From Coniferiporia sulphurascens (taxonomy: Eukaryota; Basidiomycota; Agaricomycetes; Hymenochaetales; Hymenochaetaceae): DNA of 64,000 nt. Shown in pieces: positions 36,982 to 52,037 of this stretch. How positions within the stretch are numbered: the first letter of the stretch is position 1; every line of letters begins with the position of its first letter. The stretch spans positions 992,001 through 1,056,000 of the forward strand of contig NBBA01000011.1 of the NCBI GenBank assembly GCA_002794785.1, read 5' to 3'. A model generated the notes under the pieces. It was not told the DNA's origin and did no database searches. It was given only the letters and a program-made list of their open reading frames with translations. The translations under genes and the position numbers were made by a program.

Positions 36982-38309
36982 ATGCTAACCCACGATCTCG
37001 TCCACCTCGCCGAGCTCATAGGTGCCGATTTTTTCCTTTCCTTTGTCTTTTTCTAGTCTATCCTCATTCAATATAATTTGTTTTGCAAAAGGCCACCAGG
37101 ACCGTGTCTGGTCCCTCGCCTGGAACCCCGTCCGCCCGCTCCTCGCGTCCTGCTCCGGAGATAAGACCGTCAGACTCGCCCACTACCGCGCCCAGCCCTC
37201 GTCTGACGGCGAGGGGTCAGATCTTGTCTTCGCACCGCAGGCGTCTGTGCCTACCGGCCACGCGAAGACCGTCCGCTGCGTCGCCTGGGCACCCTCAGGC
37301 GCGACCTTTGCCACCGCGAGCTTCGACGCGAACATCGCCGTCTGGGAGCAAGAGGCCGGCGATGGCGACGACGATGACGACGGCAACGGTACACGCAAAG
37401 GCGAGTGGGAGTGCGCAAGCCTGCTCGAGGGCCACGAGACAGAGTGCAAGAGCATCGCGTACTCGAGCTCCGGCACGCTGCTCGCCAGCTGCAGTCGTGA
37501 CAAGACCGTATGGGTCTGGGAGGGTGAGCGTGCCAGTGCTCTGTCGACATCGTATGCTTAACTGCGTGCGCGCCTAGTCCAACCAGACTCAGACTTCGAG
37601 TGCATGGGGGTGCTCATGACACACACGCAAGACGTCAAGTGTGTCGCCTGGCACCCCTCCGAAGAGGTCATCTCCGTCCCACCCCGTCCTTCACACACAA
37701 TCTGACTGTCCTATCCTGGTAGATCCTCGCATCGGGCTCGTACGACGACACGATCAAGCTGTACGTCGACGACCCTGAGGACGACTGGTACGACTTTCAG
37801 ACCCTCACCGGCCATACATCGACGGTGTGGGCGCTCGCATTCTCGCCGTGCGGCGAGTTCCTCGCAAGCGCGTCGGACGACCACACCGTACGCCTCTGGG
37901 TGCGTCGTGAGAAGTGGCGGTGGGAACTCGTGGGTGTGCTGACTGGCCACGATCGGAGCGTGTATTCTATCAGTTGGACGAAAGGGGCTAATACCGGCGA
38001 GGACAAGGACGGTGATAGCAGGGGCTGGTTAGCAAGCGCGGGCGGTGACGGAAAGATAAACATATGGCACATGCGCGTATGTTGAGCCCTCCTCTTTAGT
38101 ACCACAGCTTGCTAACTTGTGTGTGACAGAAATCCGAGAGTGAGGGCTTGCAATCGGAGCTCGTCACGACCATACAGGACGCCCACGGTGTCAGTGACGT
38201 GAACTGCGTTTCGTGGTGTCCAAGGGAGGGATACGAAGACTTGCTCGCCACAGCTGGCGACGACTGCGCTGTGCGGGTGTGGAAATTCCGCCGGAAGACC
38301 GACGGGTGA
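36982..38309 (+). CDS. CIA1: Cytosolic iron-sulfur protein assembly protein CIA1 (WD40)
   Basis: Seven-bladed WD40 protein of the CIA targeting complex, which delivers Fe-S clusters to cytosolic and nuclear proteins. Exon 1 (36982-37021) encodes MLTHDLVHLAELI. After an intron the product continues GHQDRVWSLAWNP, LLASCSGDKTVRLA, GHAKTVRCVAWAPSG, FATASFDANIAVWE, GHETECKSIAYSSSGTLLAS, CSRDKTVWVWE, THTQDVKCVAWHPSEE, ILASGSYDDTIKLYVDD, GHTSTVWALAFSPCGEFLAS, SDDHTVRLW, GHDRSVYSISW and LLATAGDDCAVRVWKF. The repeats and the DW-D strand features match CIA1/CIAO1. The stop is at 38307-38309. It is divergent from HIS5. Confidence 0.93.
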
Positions 38310-40641
38310 CATGGGAGGGGTCGTACTTCCTCATGTACTAACCCGATGTTCAGACATTCCATTTATTGGGACGTCTCATTTTTACTCATCTATCCTCCTG
38401 TTACTACAAAAACACGGAAGATGAGGGAAGACGCGACTTCGCAACATCGTACAGACGCATATAGTCACCTTTCAGGGTGTCCACACGTACCTGGGCCTTG
38501 ATTAGCAAATGATTCTTTTCCCCCCGAGTCATACACATGATCTCTGCGTGCAGCGTCTCGCTCAGATAATCTCGAGACGACCCGGATGCGTTGAAAAACT
38601 TGTTTAAATTAACTGAAACGCCAGTGCGAGGATCAGATGTGACTATAAGCAAATGCGACTAAATGATACACCCGATAGTTGAGCTAGCTCAAACGCTACC
38701 CAAATCTAGGTGGCATATACTCCCTATAACTCCCTGTACAGCATAGATATATGCGTGGTTAATCTTGCGTCCCTGAGTGTACTTACTATAAGTACGTACT
38801 GCAAACCCGGTTGCTGGTATTGAAAACAGTATGGAGTCGAGTAATCGATATTTTGTGGCTTCTTCCGGTTAAGCTCGCAATATTTCGTCCGACGTACATG
38901 TACATGATGGTATAAATGGACTATTGTGTTTTTAATTAAGCTTCAAAAGTAACTCCGAGTCAATGTTGATGATCATACAAGCGCAATACAAGAGATGTGG
39001 AGAGGGCTTGAATAGAGCTACTAGCGGGCAAAGTCGTGTCATATGAAACCGAGAGAAGAATGAAAAATGAAAAATGAGTGAAGACGGAAAAAGTTGGTAC
39101 GCAGAACAGGACATGGAAGCCGAAAGATATTATCTATGTTGCTACTGGTCGTGCGTATGTCCTCCGTCTGAAGGCAGGCCCTCGGTGGATGTATCCATGC
39201 AAGTCTCACACATCGGCTGTGAAATCGAAACTTCATGGTGAGTACTAACTAGTACCTCTATTGGGTGTAGTCCGAGCGTAGTACTAGTACCGGATATTTC
39301 CGCGCTCGGGGATTTTGGGAAGACCTTGAAGTACGTCGTGACCGAGTCCTCCCAGCAAAAAGTCCCTCCATTTTCCTCTCTTCATGTAACATGCTGAGTT
39401 TATGAACAACGTCAATGCACCGATTGATAGATTCCTCGACCAATCGACCTCCTGGCTGATAGACATATTTGTCGATTATACGACCTGCACCGACGATATC
39501 GGACATAGTCATGTTTGAAGACGTCGACCGTGAAAAGAGGGAGCACCGGGTGTAGAGTGAGTCATTCTGTGAGAGGAGAGATCTAGCATCGTCGCCGTCC
39601 TTTTTGGAGCGTAGGAATTCAGCCATTATCCCAGCCAGAGGGGATGGAGTGATGAAACTGCGAAACGCAAATGTCCAAGTCCTTTTGAACTAGGACTCGA
39701 GGTAGTGGGCCACCGCTCTGCTTGCGGGTCATACTGGTCGCCTGTGCAACGCGTACTTGGTTCTCTGACCTGTCTTCCAATAATCATGTTGTAACACAGG
39801 TCTGTAGTCATAAATATTCATTGCGTTTTCCTCTTTTTGGCCTGCTGCCGGAGCCATCTTCAAGTATTCACATTGACCGGAATCTGTTGCGTGTGCTGAT
39901 GATCATTGGGGGGCGAAGCCCTCCAGTTATCCGGTTAGGGGCTCTCAAAAAGCTAGATTAGTCATCAGTAGCTTGCTGTGCGGCCCCCCCCCCGTGAGAA
40001 CCTACCTGTCCCTTGCTCAAGTAGGATCAAGCTGACGTAATATTGCTTCGCCTCTCCACTCTATGTGGGCTCCCCACATACTTCAACATATTTAAGAGTG
40101 ACCGAAAGCCCGCAAAGTAGCTCCCAAGGCTCAGCGGTTCTCTGAGAATGATAACGGACGATGCCATCGACCATAACGAACACAACGACAGTATTAGCTT
40201 TCTTTGTTTAGATGTGTTAGGAACTGCTTGTCTTCCCGATGTTGCCATTTTGGGGGCAAGAAAGTATCTTTATAAATAGAAAAAGATTGAACATATTTTT
40301 TTAAGAACTTCTATACGTTCATCCGGGGGAGAAGTGTGGTATATCTGTGAATCATTATAGTCTTGCCATCCCAGGACCTTTTGGGCCCTAAAAATAGGAA
40401 GCGATATATGAAGTAGCACGGTGCATGGGAAGGTATCAGGAATCGGCGCCTCCCTTGAGAAAAAGGGCTGGCATGGCGCCAGTACCACATTGGCGGAATG
40501 TATCTTTTGGAGATATACGGGAGCCCGTTATATGTAAGATGGGTCAGATGGCGCAGATTAAAGCCGAAGAAACATCAATCAAACGAAGCAGGCACTTTAG
40601 TGTACTAATTTACAGTGTGATAAAATACAGTAAGACAAACC
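38310..40641. other. Intergenic region, 2.3 kb, no recognised gene
   Basis: Between CIA1 and SREBP copy A. It contains a C-run of ten bases near 39984-39993 and scattered short frames. The longest candidate is the orphan frame at 39258-39626 on the minus strand (listed separately). Confidence 0.4.
39258..39626 (-). CDS. Orphan open frame, 122 codons, doubtful
   Basis: Starts MAEFLRSKKDGDDARSLL at an ATG and runs uninterrupted to a stop at 39258. It is Ser/Arg-rich in the second half. I recognise no family and see no linked exons. It may be a small lineage-specific protein or a chance frame in the 2.3-kb gap. Confidence 0.25.
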   Translation of the reverse strand: MAEFLRSKKDGDDARSLLSQNDSLYTRCSLFSRSTSSNMTMSDIVGAGRIIDKYVYQPGGRLVEESINRCIDVVHKLSMLHEERKMEGLFAGRTRSRRTSRSSQNPRARKYPVLVLRSDYTQ

Positions 40642-43600
40642 TCACGGGAGAGAGACCGTATCAGCACTCTGGCGTACAGGCCACTCTGCCTCCTCCATGG
40701 CCAACATGTCCAGTACGCGGTCGCGCGCGGTTCTCAAGTCAGGCCGCCGATCGAACGCCGCAGAGTTTAGACAGCGACGCAGGGCGAGGTGCAAAGCCGT
40801 GATCTGCCGTAATGGCGACGACGGCGGTGTCAACGTGATTGAGATCGAACCTGTGTTGAGACTTGAGCTCGGAAGCTGCGGGCAAGGCTGCGGTAATGCT
40901 GCGCTGAGTGGAAACTGCGCACCGTCCTTTGACGCGGGGATGTTGATGATTGTCTTTTCCCGGAAAATGCGCCGGCACAGCACGATGGCGTCCAACAGCG
41001 CGCGGATCTCCGCATCGGCGAGAGCCCTCACACCTCCACCTGCACCAGTCCCTACAACTTCGTCCCATATGAGCGTTGGAAGGTGTGTAAAATACGCCGA
41101 CGTCGGGTTGCACACCCGCTCGAACAGGTCGACGAGCTCGGCCGTCTGAGAGTTAAGAGAGCGACCCGCCTCGACGACGTGCTCCATCTGAAAATACGCC
41201 ACATTGGATTCAGCATCAACATCACCGCTGCACATGGTTTTCTCCCAGGAGTCTTTGTCGTTCGGGACAGCCCGCAGAAACACGCGCTCCGCTTGCTCGC
41301 GCACGTACCCGCGAACGACCTCGCTGGCGAGTATCGCCAACGGGCTTAAAAGTTCGTAATTGCCATCGTCCTTGTAGTTATCCGGAGCGTCGCTACATGT
41401 ATACTGCGTGCGACGCACACGCGGTACAGAGCGCAGATCCATCTTGGCGATCCTCTGCGCTGCCTCGTCAACGGAGATGTTCTCCAAAACGAATGTCTCG
41501 AACGGTTTCGAGATATACGAGCCTAGGGAACCCTTGCCCTGTGCGCGCTTGAGCGCGCGGCTCCACAGTGCTGTGGCTCTGGAGGGCCGCCACGGATGGA
41601 TAATCAGAGCCATTGAAGAAAGGTCGGCCGCAGAAGCTGAGAAAAGTTTGAAGAGTTTGAGAGCATAGAGGTACATCTGGATCCGGGTCGTCATCGGCGC
41701 TTTCGCTGTAATTACCGACGAATAAAAAATCCAGTTATAAAGTAATATAAGGCACAAATGAAATTAATGAACGGACCATCCAAAGCGGTGATCTCTGCCA
41801 GCCTTAGGAATGCCCTTTGCTCCGCTAGTCTCCGTCCGAGTCCGCACCTTGAGCAATCCTTCATAGGTGATCCCACCCAAAGTGTTAACGACGTGATCAA
41901 GCCAAGCACGCCCGTACCCAAACCCAGTACTTCGCGCAGGACCTGGGCCTCCAAGGCCGGCAGGACCATGCGGCTCGGTTTGAGCGTCTTTAGTAATTCC
42001 GCAAACGTCGGCATGTCCACATTCTCCTTGCATCTGCCCTTGTCTTCTGGCTCGGATGAATGGGACGGATGCGTCGACCTAGCCGCCCATGAGTGCGAGA
42101 AGAGCGGCACGCTGAGTATAGGCCTTAGACTGGACGATATTAGGCGCGCAATGCGGCCGCGCGCGATGGGCGGAAGCCATGGCACGGCGACGGAAGCGAG
42201 AAGCAGGAACGAGATGGCGATCTGAAGTATCCGCACGACGCCCCGCCAGCCGAACGCGATTGCAGACTGCGAAGCAATGTTCCAGTTCGTGACGTTGGCT
42301 CCAAAATCACCGAGCACAGAACCGACGTTTGCGTAGTCATGCGTAGCATGCCTGCTCTCCCAAGCGGAGAATGACACGGGAGAGTAAAAGAACGAGAAAA
42401 ACGCGAATGCCGCAAGGAGATAATGACCCGGCTGGTTTTGTGAGGGCAACTCGGGTGAGGTCGCGACTCCATTCATTTCCACTTCGTTCGTTGAAGGTAC
42501 CGTGACCAGCTCCTTTTGCTGAGGCCGTCGGGTTGCAGAAACATCCTGGACCAAGATATTAGGGCGGGCGCCGGGGGCAGCGGGACCTTCCGCGGACGAC
42601 CACGTTTCCTCTTTTCCGGCTGAGATGATACAGGCAGAGGCGCAATAAGTGCAGGTTCCGGAACAGGTTGAATGACCTGAGTGGCGACCTTCTTCCCTCT
42701 TCCCTTCAAAGCGGATGAAGAAGATTCTACCTTTATTCTCTTTCTCTTTTTTCCAGACTCATCAAGGCCCTCCTCCTTATCCTCCACATCGTCATCTTCT
42801 TCACAGCCATCGTCCTCATTGTCCGTCTCGCCATCTTCACCTTCCACTTCGTCCTTTTCTGGTCCGCCAAACCGCTCCCTCCACATCGTCTCCCATTCTT
42901 TCACAAGGGCTGGGCCGTTTGCAAGACTCCGAACGAGGGCCTTCAGGCCCTCCTGCTCGCGCCTCAGGCGAAGTTCACGCCGCTTGAGCACGCGAATATA
43001 CTCGACCGCTTTTGCGATCACGTTCCCCTTGCTCCCTTTGCGTGCCACCTTAACACCATCGACAAATCCACGCTCGTCAATCACATCCTCTTCTTCACCC
43101 ACTGTTCCCACATCCACGTCCACGCCAGCACGACGCGTGCTTGCTTTCAGAGGAAGGTTACATACCCGGTTCCCTGGTTTGTGTTCTAGAACACGAAGGG
43201 CGGGCACGACAGCGCGCAGGTTTTGTAAATGCCCATTGACATTTATGCGGTAGCGGCGCTCAACGGTTGCATGTGGTATTTTCGTACGCGAGACCGTCGG
43301 AGCGGGTGTGACAGCGGATGAAGAGGACGATGCTGATGGTGAGCCGCGCTGACCATTTTTTGAAGTAGACGCGGTTGCGCGTAGGCGCGGGATGGGCAGC
43401 TTTCCGGGATCTGAGTAACAAGTAGATCAAGAAAACTGAGAACAGGCTACAGTATATTTAGTGAGCCTGCTCACACTTATGCTTCTCATTTGCGGCATTC
43501 GCGTTGGTCGGCAATGAGCTCGAAACACTTACAGCCTTCGTCGCAAGTTGCACCAGCTCATTCACAGCCCGGTCAGTAGGGGGCGCCACGACGTGAGCAA

Positions 43601-44230
43601 GTCTAGAAGCGGGAGACGTCTGCACTCTGCCGATCGCCGGAAAGGGTGACACGTTAATTGAAGGCGGCAAGGAATTTACATTCAGTTGTCTGCTGCGCGA
43701 GTCAGAGTGCAACACGTTCAAGTTAGTGGATCCCTCTGTGTCGAAAGTGAAGACGGACGAGAGGTCGGCGTGTGCCACACTGTTTTGACCAGAAGCCGTC
43801 GAGGAGACCCGAGCGCCTCGTTCGAGAATAGCATCTGGTCAAATATGACTGGCAAGTTGAGCGATGTTGGGTCAAAGTCAAAGCTCGCGAGGTCCATAGA
43901 ATTGAAGTTGTCGAACGACATCGTAGACAGGTCGGGCTGCGTCCACAGCGTCATATCAGGATTACTGAAGTCCTCGAACCCAGTAGTCGACCAGTTTCCC
44001 CCTGGGCCGCCCTGAGATGGAGGCAACGTTGAGGAGGTTAAAGACGACGCTTGTGCGGAAGAGCCAGCATTCCAGAAGTCCAGGTCGTCATTTCCACCAG
44101 GATTCATGAGAAGGTCGAGCGGGTCTGGGGAGGCTACAGACGGAGAGTCGCCAAGGAACGGTTTTGTAGAACGTCTGTCATTTTCACTGGGGATGGCGGT
44201 CGAAGAGTATTCTAAACAGTCGCTAGCCAT
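40642..44230 (-). CDS. SRE1: SREBP/Sre1-like bHLH membrane-bound transcription factor, copy A
   Basis: Sterol and oxygen-responsive factor held in the ER membrane and released by cleavage in related fungi. The start at 44230 gives an acidic Ser-rich N-terminus (MASDCLEYSSTA). Then an apparent frame break near 43800 (see findings), then VAHADLSSVFTF. The basic helix reads HATVERRYRINVNGHL, with the Tyr that marks SREBP-type bHLH proteins. After a long HLH loop comes KVARKGSKGNVIAKAVEYIR, then an acidic stretch and an RKRGRPRK AT-hook-like motif. Two hydrophobic segments follow: HYLLAAFAFFSFFYSPVSF and VVRILQIAISFLLLASVAVP. The C-terminal region, beginning KAPMTTRIQMYLYALKLF, runs to the stop at 40642-40644 with the conserved LVDLFERVCNPTSAYF. 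It is head to head with copy B. The family call is firm; whether the gene is intact is not. Confidence 0.85.
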
Positions 44231-44988
44231 CTCTTCTGACGTCGTCCTCGTCGCCGTCGTTGGAGACGGTGAGCGCTCTTAGGTGTCGATGTGTGACGAT
44301 TTGGTAATACTCAATCACATGTAAGCGATCAATATTAATGGCATTAGAAGTTGTACGGTCACAATCACCAGACAATGGGAGTGCCATATCCACTTGAATT
44401 TCCTCATTATCTTTCCATTTTAACCCCAAGCATGTATCTCTGGCCTTGAGTAGAGTAAGACATCCTACTTGAAAGCAAGAAAAGGCGAAACCACCCATAA
44501 TCTCTTTAGGATGTTTGCCAAAACAATCAGCAGAATGTAATATACTGGGCAGCTTAATTTTATTATATTTCATCGCACTACTGTAGTAGTGCAAAGCAGT
44601 GGTAGGTCAAAAGAGAATGATCGCAATATTATTATTATTTTGGCCAAAATGAAAGGTGAGGCAGTCACCATCAAAGAATATGTCTCCTGTTTCGGATTTC
44701 TTAAGTTTAAAATAGACATTGTGTAACTTTCCTTCCTCTTTTGGTACTCACTGATGCAAATTCAGTTTCACTAATCTCTCTCGAATATGCTCGTGCAGTG
44801 ATAGCTAGCCTCTAACTGGGAATAAATCCATTTTAGTAGCATACATACAGACCTGGAGCCTCATTTTCGTAAAATCATAGTCACGTGATGTAATTTCGGT
44901 GGTCAGATTCCGGGTGTGGTGTAATCGAAAAGTGGTCCGATACAGAGGCGTGCTATAACCTTGCCTCGCTCTCTCGCCGACTACGACC
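44231..44988. other. Spacer between the two inverted SREBP copies, with AT-rich coding-like relic
   Basis: 758 bp that must hold both promoters. The part from about 44231 to 44800 is visibly AT-rich compared with both flanks. On the minus strand it contains two open stretches in different frames: one from about 44750 to 44600 (KLHNVYFKLKKSETGDIFFD) and one from 44594 to 44223 (ALHYYSSAMKYNKIKL...). Neither matches a family I know. They look like fragments of one broken gene or an inserted element. Confidence 0.55.
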
Positions 44989-47900
44989 ATGGACAATTCT
45001 AGCGGGCTACTGGCGCCGCCCCCAACGATGGCGACGGCGACGAAAGACACCAATAGCGACAACTCGGGTTCTCCTTCGTCCCCCGTCCCCAGCGAAAGCG
45101 GCGGAAGCTCTTCAGACTCATCATTTCAGGGCGACTCTCCGTCTGCAGCCTCTTCCGACCCACTCAGCTTCCTCATGGACCCCGTTGCAGGCGACAAATT
45201 CTGGAGTAGTGACTCGTCTGCAGAAGAATCATCTTTGACTTCCTCGACGCCTCCCTCGTCTCACGACAGTCCAGCGGGAGACTGGTCCGGGAACTCTAAA
45301 GATTCTGCTGCGGCTATGTGGTCGCAGCCTGACCTGTCCTCAATGTCATTTGATAGTTTCAGTGCTATGGACCTTATGAACTTTGACCCAACTTCGCTCA
45401 ATATGTCGCTCGCGTTCGACCCGATGCTCTTCTCAGACCAAACGCTCGGACTCTCCATGGATTCGATGACTTCCGGACAGAATAACGTTGCGCATTCCGA
45501 CCTCTCCTCATTTCCCTTCTCTTTTGGCTCAGGAGAGTTTTCCGACTTGACCGTACCGTCTGAGGATTCGGGTAGCAGGCGACTCAGCATCACGTCGTCT
45601 TCGTCTTCATCGGGGGCGTCACTGTCCCCGGTGATGGACCACGTACAGGCGTCTCCTACGTCTGCGTCTGTTCAACCCGCAGTGCCTCCCTCAGGACAGC
45701 CCCAGCTCTCTGGTGATCAGATGATGGACGAACTTGCACAGCTTGCAAGGCAAATTGTGGGTGTCACGATGGCGCTTCCGGCAGGCGTGGATACGGCGAA
45801 TGGAAGTCAAGCGCGTGAGCAAGCTCGTTTTACTCATATACAAACACTTTCTTAAGTTTTTTTTGTTGAAATTAGATTCTGACAATCTACCTACTCCGCA
45901 CATAATCCCGAGTATTCAGAAGAACGATAAGCGCGAGTCGAGTGTAGCGTCATCGTCTTCGGCGTCGTCCTCATCACCCCCTGTAAATGGGTTTTCGCCT
46001 GCTGTCACGCCTGCTCCAACTACCACACGCACGAAAACCTCGCATACTACCATCGAACGCCGTTACCGCACGAATCTCAACGCGCGCATACAGAGCCTTC
46101 GCGCCGCTGTCCCCGCCCTTCGTGTCCTAGAACACAAGCCGGGGAACCGGGTTGGTAACCTTCCTTTGAAGGCCGGCACGCGCCGTGCTGGCGTGAATGC
46201 AGACGCAGGGGTTACAGGCGAAGAGGAGGATGTGATCGACGAACGCGGCTTCGTCGACGGCGTCAAGGTGGCACGCAAGGGAAGCAAGGCGAACGTGCTT
46301 GGAAAGGCGGTCGAGTACATTCGCGTGCTCAAACGACGCGAACTCCGTCTGAAACGCGAACAGGATGGCCTGAAGGCGCTCGTGCGGAGTCTCGTCGGTG
46401 GGCCCGCTCTAGTGAAGGAGTGGGAGACGATGTGGAGGGAGCGGTTCGGCGGTCCGGAAAAAGACGAAGTAGAGGGTGAGGACGGCGAGGCGGACGATGA
46501 GAACGACGATGGAGAGGAAGATGACGATGCGGAGGACAAAGAGGAGGGCGATGATGAGTCTGGAAAGAAGAGAAAGAGGGCTAAGGTGGAAGCTTCTGCA
46601 TCCAGTTCGAAGGGAAAGCCGACGAAGAAGGCCACTACTCAGGTCGTGCAACCTGTCCCAATAATGCCTGCACAGCCATTCCCCGCCAACCCGGCGGGCG
46701 TTGCATTCCTGCCCGTTCCCATTCAACCGGAGAAGAGGAAGCGTGGTCGTCCGCGGAAGGTTCCGCTGCCTCCAATGCCGTGCCCAATACTCTTGTCCAG
46801 GGCGTGTTCGCCGCTCAGCAGTCTCAAGCGTCGCTCATGACCGCCCCACCATTAAATGAAGTTAAAATGGAGGTTGATGGACTGCAACGTCGCAGAGCGG
46901 TTCTTCTACGCCACTGGGGACGCCCGTACAAAATCAGACTCCCCAGCCGGGACAATACCTTCTCGCCGCGTTCGCATTCTTCTCTTTTTTCAATTCGCCT
47001 GTATCATTCACCGCGCCATCCTGGAGAAGCGGATATGCCGCACACGAACACACGCACGTTGGTTCTGTGCTTGGTGACCCACGACCAGAGGCTAGCGCAG
47101 GGGCATGGAGTAATGCCCCTTCGTCTGTAGTCACGTTCGGCTGGCGCGACGCCGTGCAGATTATCCACGTAGCTGTCTCGTTCCTCCTGTTGGTATCCAT
47201 TGTTGCACCGTGGGTCACCCGTGGGCGTATATCGCGTCTCGTCCCGAGCAGCTTGAAGCCCATTCTCGGCGGACCGCTCTTCGCGCACTCGGACGCACAC
47301 TCGCATGCAAGGACAACGCGTCCACGCCGTTCATCTGTGGCGGATGACGAAAGTGGGAGTGAGGAGGAGAAAGTGGACGCGTCGGCGCGTATGGTGTTGC
47401 TTGATGCACTCCGGTCGGGTCGTGAGGTACCCCCAGTGGAGGAGGCGCAGATCCTGCGCGAGGCACTGGGCTTGAGCACGGGCGTTTTGGGTCTGATTAT
47501 GTCGATGACACGCCAGGTAGGATCACCGACGAAGAGCCGATCAAGATTTGGACTTGAGCGAAGGATGCTAGAGCAGAGGGCCTTCTTAAGGCTAGCGGAG
47601 CTGATTGCCTTGGATGGTTCGTTCATTAATTTTATTCTATCTACTTTTACTCCATAACTAACTATTTACTCCGGTATTAATAGCGAGTGCCCCAATAACG
47701 ATGCGGATTCAGACCTATCTTTATGCTTTCAAGTTCTTCAGTATTTTCTCGGCGTCTGCAATCGATATTTCTACGCTTGCACTCGTCATCAGGCCTGTGT
47801 GGCGCTCCAAGGCCACGACGATGTGGAGCCTCGCGCTCAAGCGCGCGCAAGGCAAAGGTTCCCTTAGCCCGCATATTTCGAGGACGTTCGAAGCCTTTGT

Positions 47901-48735
47901 TCTGGAGAGCATGACAGTCGACGAAGCAGCACAGAAGATTGCCAAGATGGATCTGAACACCGTGGCTCGTGCACGACATGAGTCGTTCGTAGACGGGGAC
48001 GCTTCAGAAAGCGACGAGGACGAGGAAGGCGGCCGTCGCGAGCCCGCGAGTCCGTTGGCAGTGCTTGCTAGCGGCGTCATTCGCGACTATGTGCGCGAGC
48101 AGGTGGAGCTCGCGTTTTTGCAGGCCGTCCCAGGTGATGTGGACTGCGAACCGGCATTTGGCGGTGACGCCGACGCTGCGGATCGTCAGATGCAGCGCGT
48201 CGTCGCAGCAGGTCGCTCGCTTGACTCGCAGACAGCTGAGCTGGTCGACCTCTTCGAGAGGGTGTGTAACCCGACGTCGGCGTACTTTGCCCACCCGCGG
48301 CGCTTGGCGAGTCCGAGGTGGCGGGGACTGAGAACGGCTGTGGGGACGCGAGGACGCGGCGACGAGGAGCTCCGTGCTCTGCTTCGCGCCGTCGTCCTGT
48401 ATCGACGTATCTTCCCGTCGACGTTGCTCAATGTGCCCGCCGGGGACGGTGATATATCGAACTGCGCCCGCCGCGCGTCGGGCGGGTCGTCGCCGCTGCC
48501 GCCGCCGCCACCCAGCTCGCACTCGCACTCCAACTCGATTTCGATAGCATTAACGCCAATGTTGACACCACCTCCCTCACCGTCGCGTCGGAACGCGGCG
48601 TTGCACCTTGCGCTGCGACGCTGCCTGGATTCTGCGGCGTTCGACCGCCGAGACGCACTGGAGGATGCGCGCGACCGTGTTGTGGACATGCTGACGGCAG
48701 AGGCGGCTGTGTGGCCGGCTCGCCTGCAGTACTGA
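44989..48735 (+). CDS. SRE1: SREBP/Sre1-like bHLH membrane-bound transcription factor, copy B
   Basis: Same layout as copy A in the opposite orientation. Acidic Ser-rich N-terminus from the ATG at 44989 (MDNSSGLLAPPPTMATATK); intron at about 45814-45874; then the basic helix HTTIERRYRTNLNARIQSLR with the SREBP-type Tyr; KVARKGSKANVLGKAVEYIR; an acidic Asp/Glu run; and RKRGRPRK. A 41-nt intron after RGRPRK (46758-46798) is shared with copy A. The frame changes at about 46850-46890 before TM1 (YLLAAFAFFSFFNSP) and TM2 (IIHVAVSFLLLVSIVAPWV). The C-terminal exon, beginning near 47703 MRIQTYLYAFKFF, continues to QY and the stop at 48733-48735, keeping LVDLFERVCNPTSAYF. It may encode a full membrane protein through a very short intron, or stop early as a soluble factor. 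Confidence 0.85.
46758..46798 (+). other. 41-nt intron in SREBP copy B, conserved in copy A
   Basis: Both copies change frame at the same place, after RGRPRK. Removing 41 nt (donor GTTCCG in B, GTCCCG in A; acceptor TTGTCCAG or TTGGTCCAG) restores frame in both with phase 0. A branch-like CTAAT/CCAAT lies near the 3' end. A short intron explains the data better than a shared frameshift. Confidence 0.6.

Positions 48736-52037
<3,302 letters not shown>

Noticed and set aside
46758..46798. Possible programmed -1 frameshift in both SREBP copies
   Set aside because: A 41-nt GT-AG intron in phase 0 fits both copies at the same position, so splicing is the simpler explanation.
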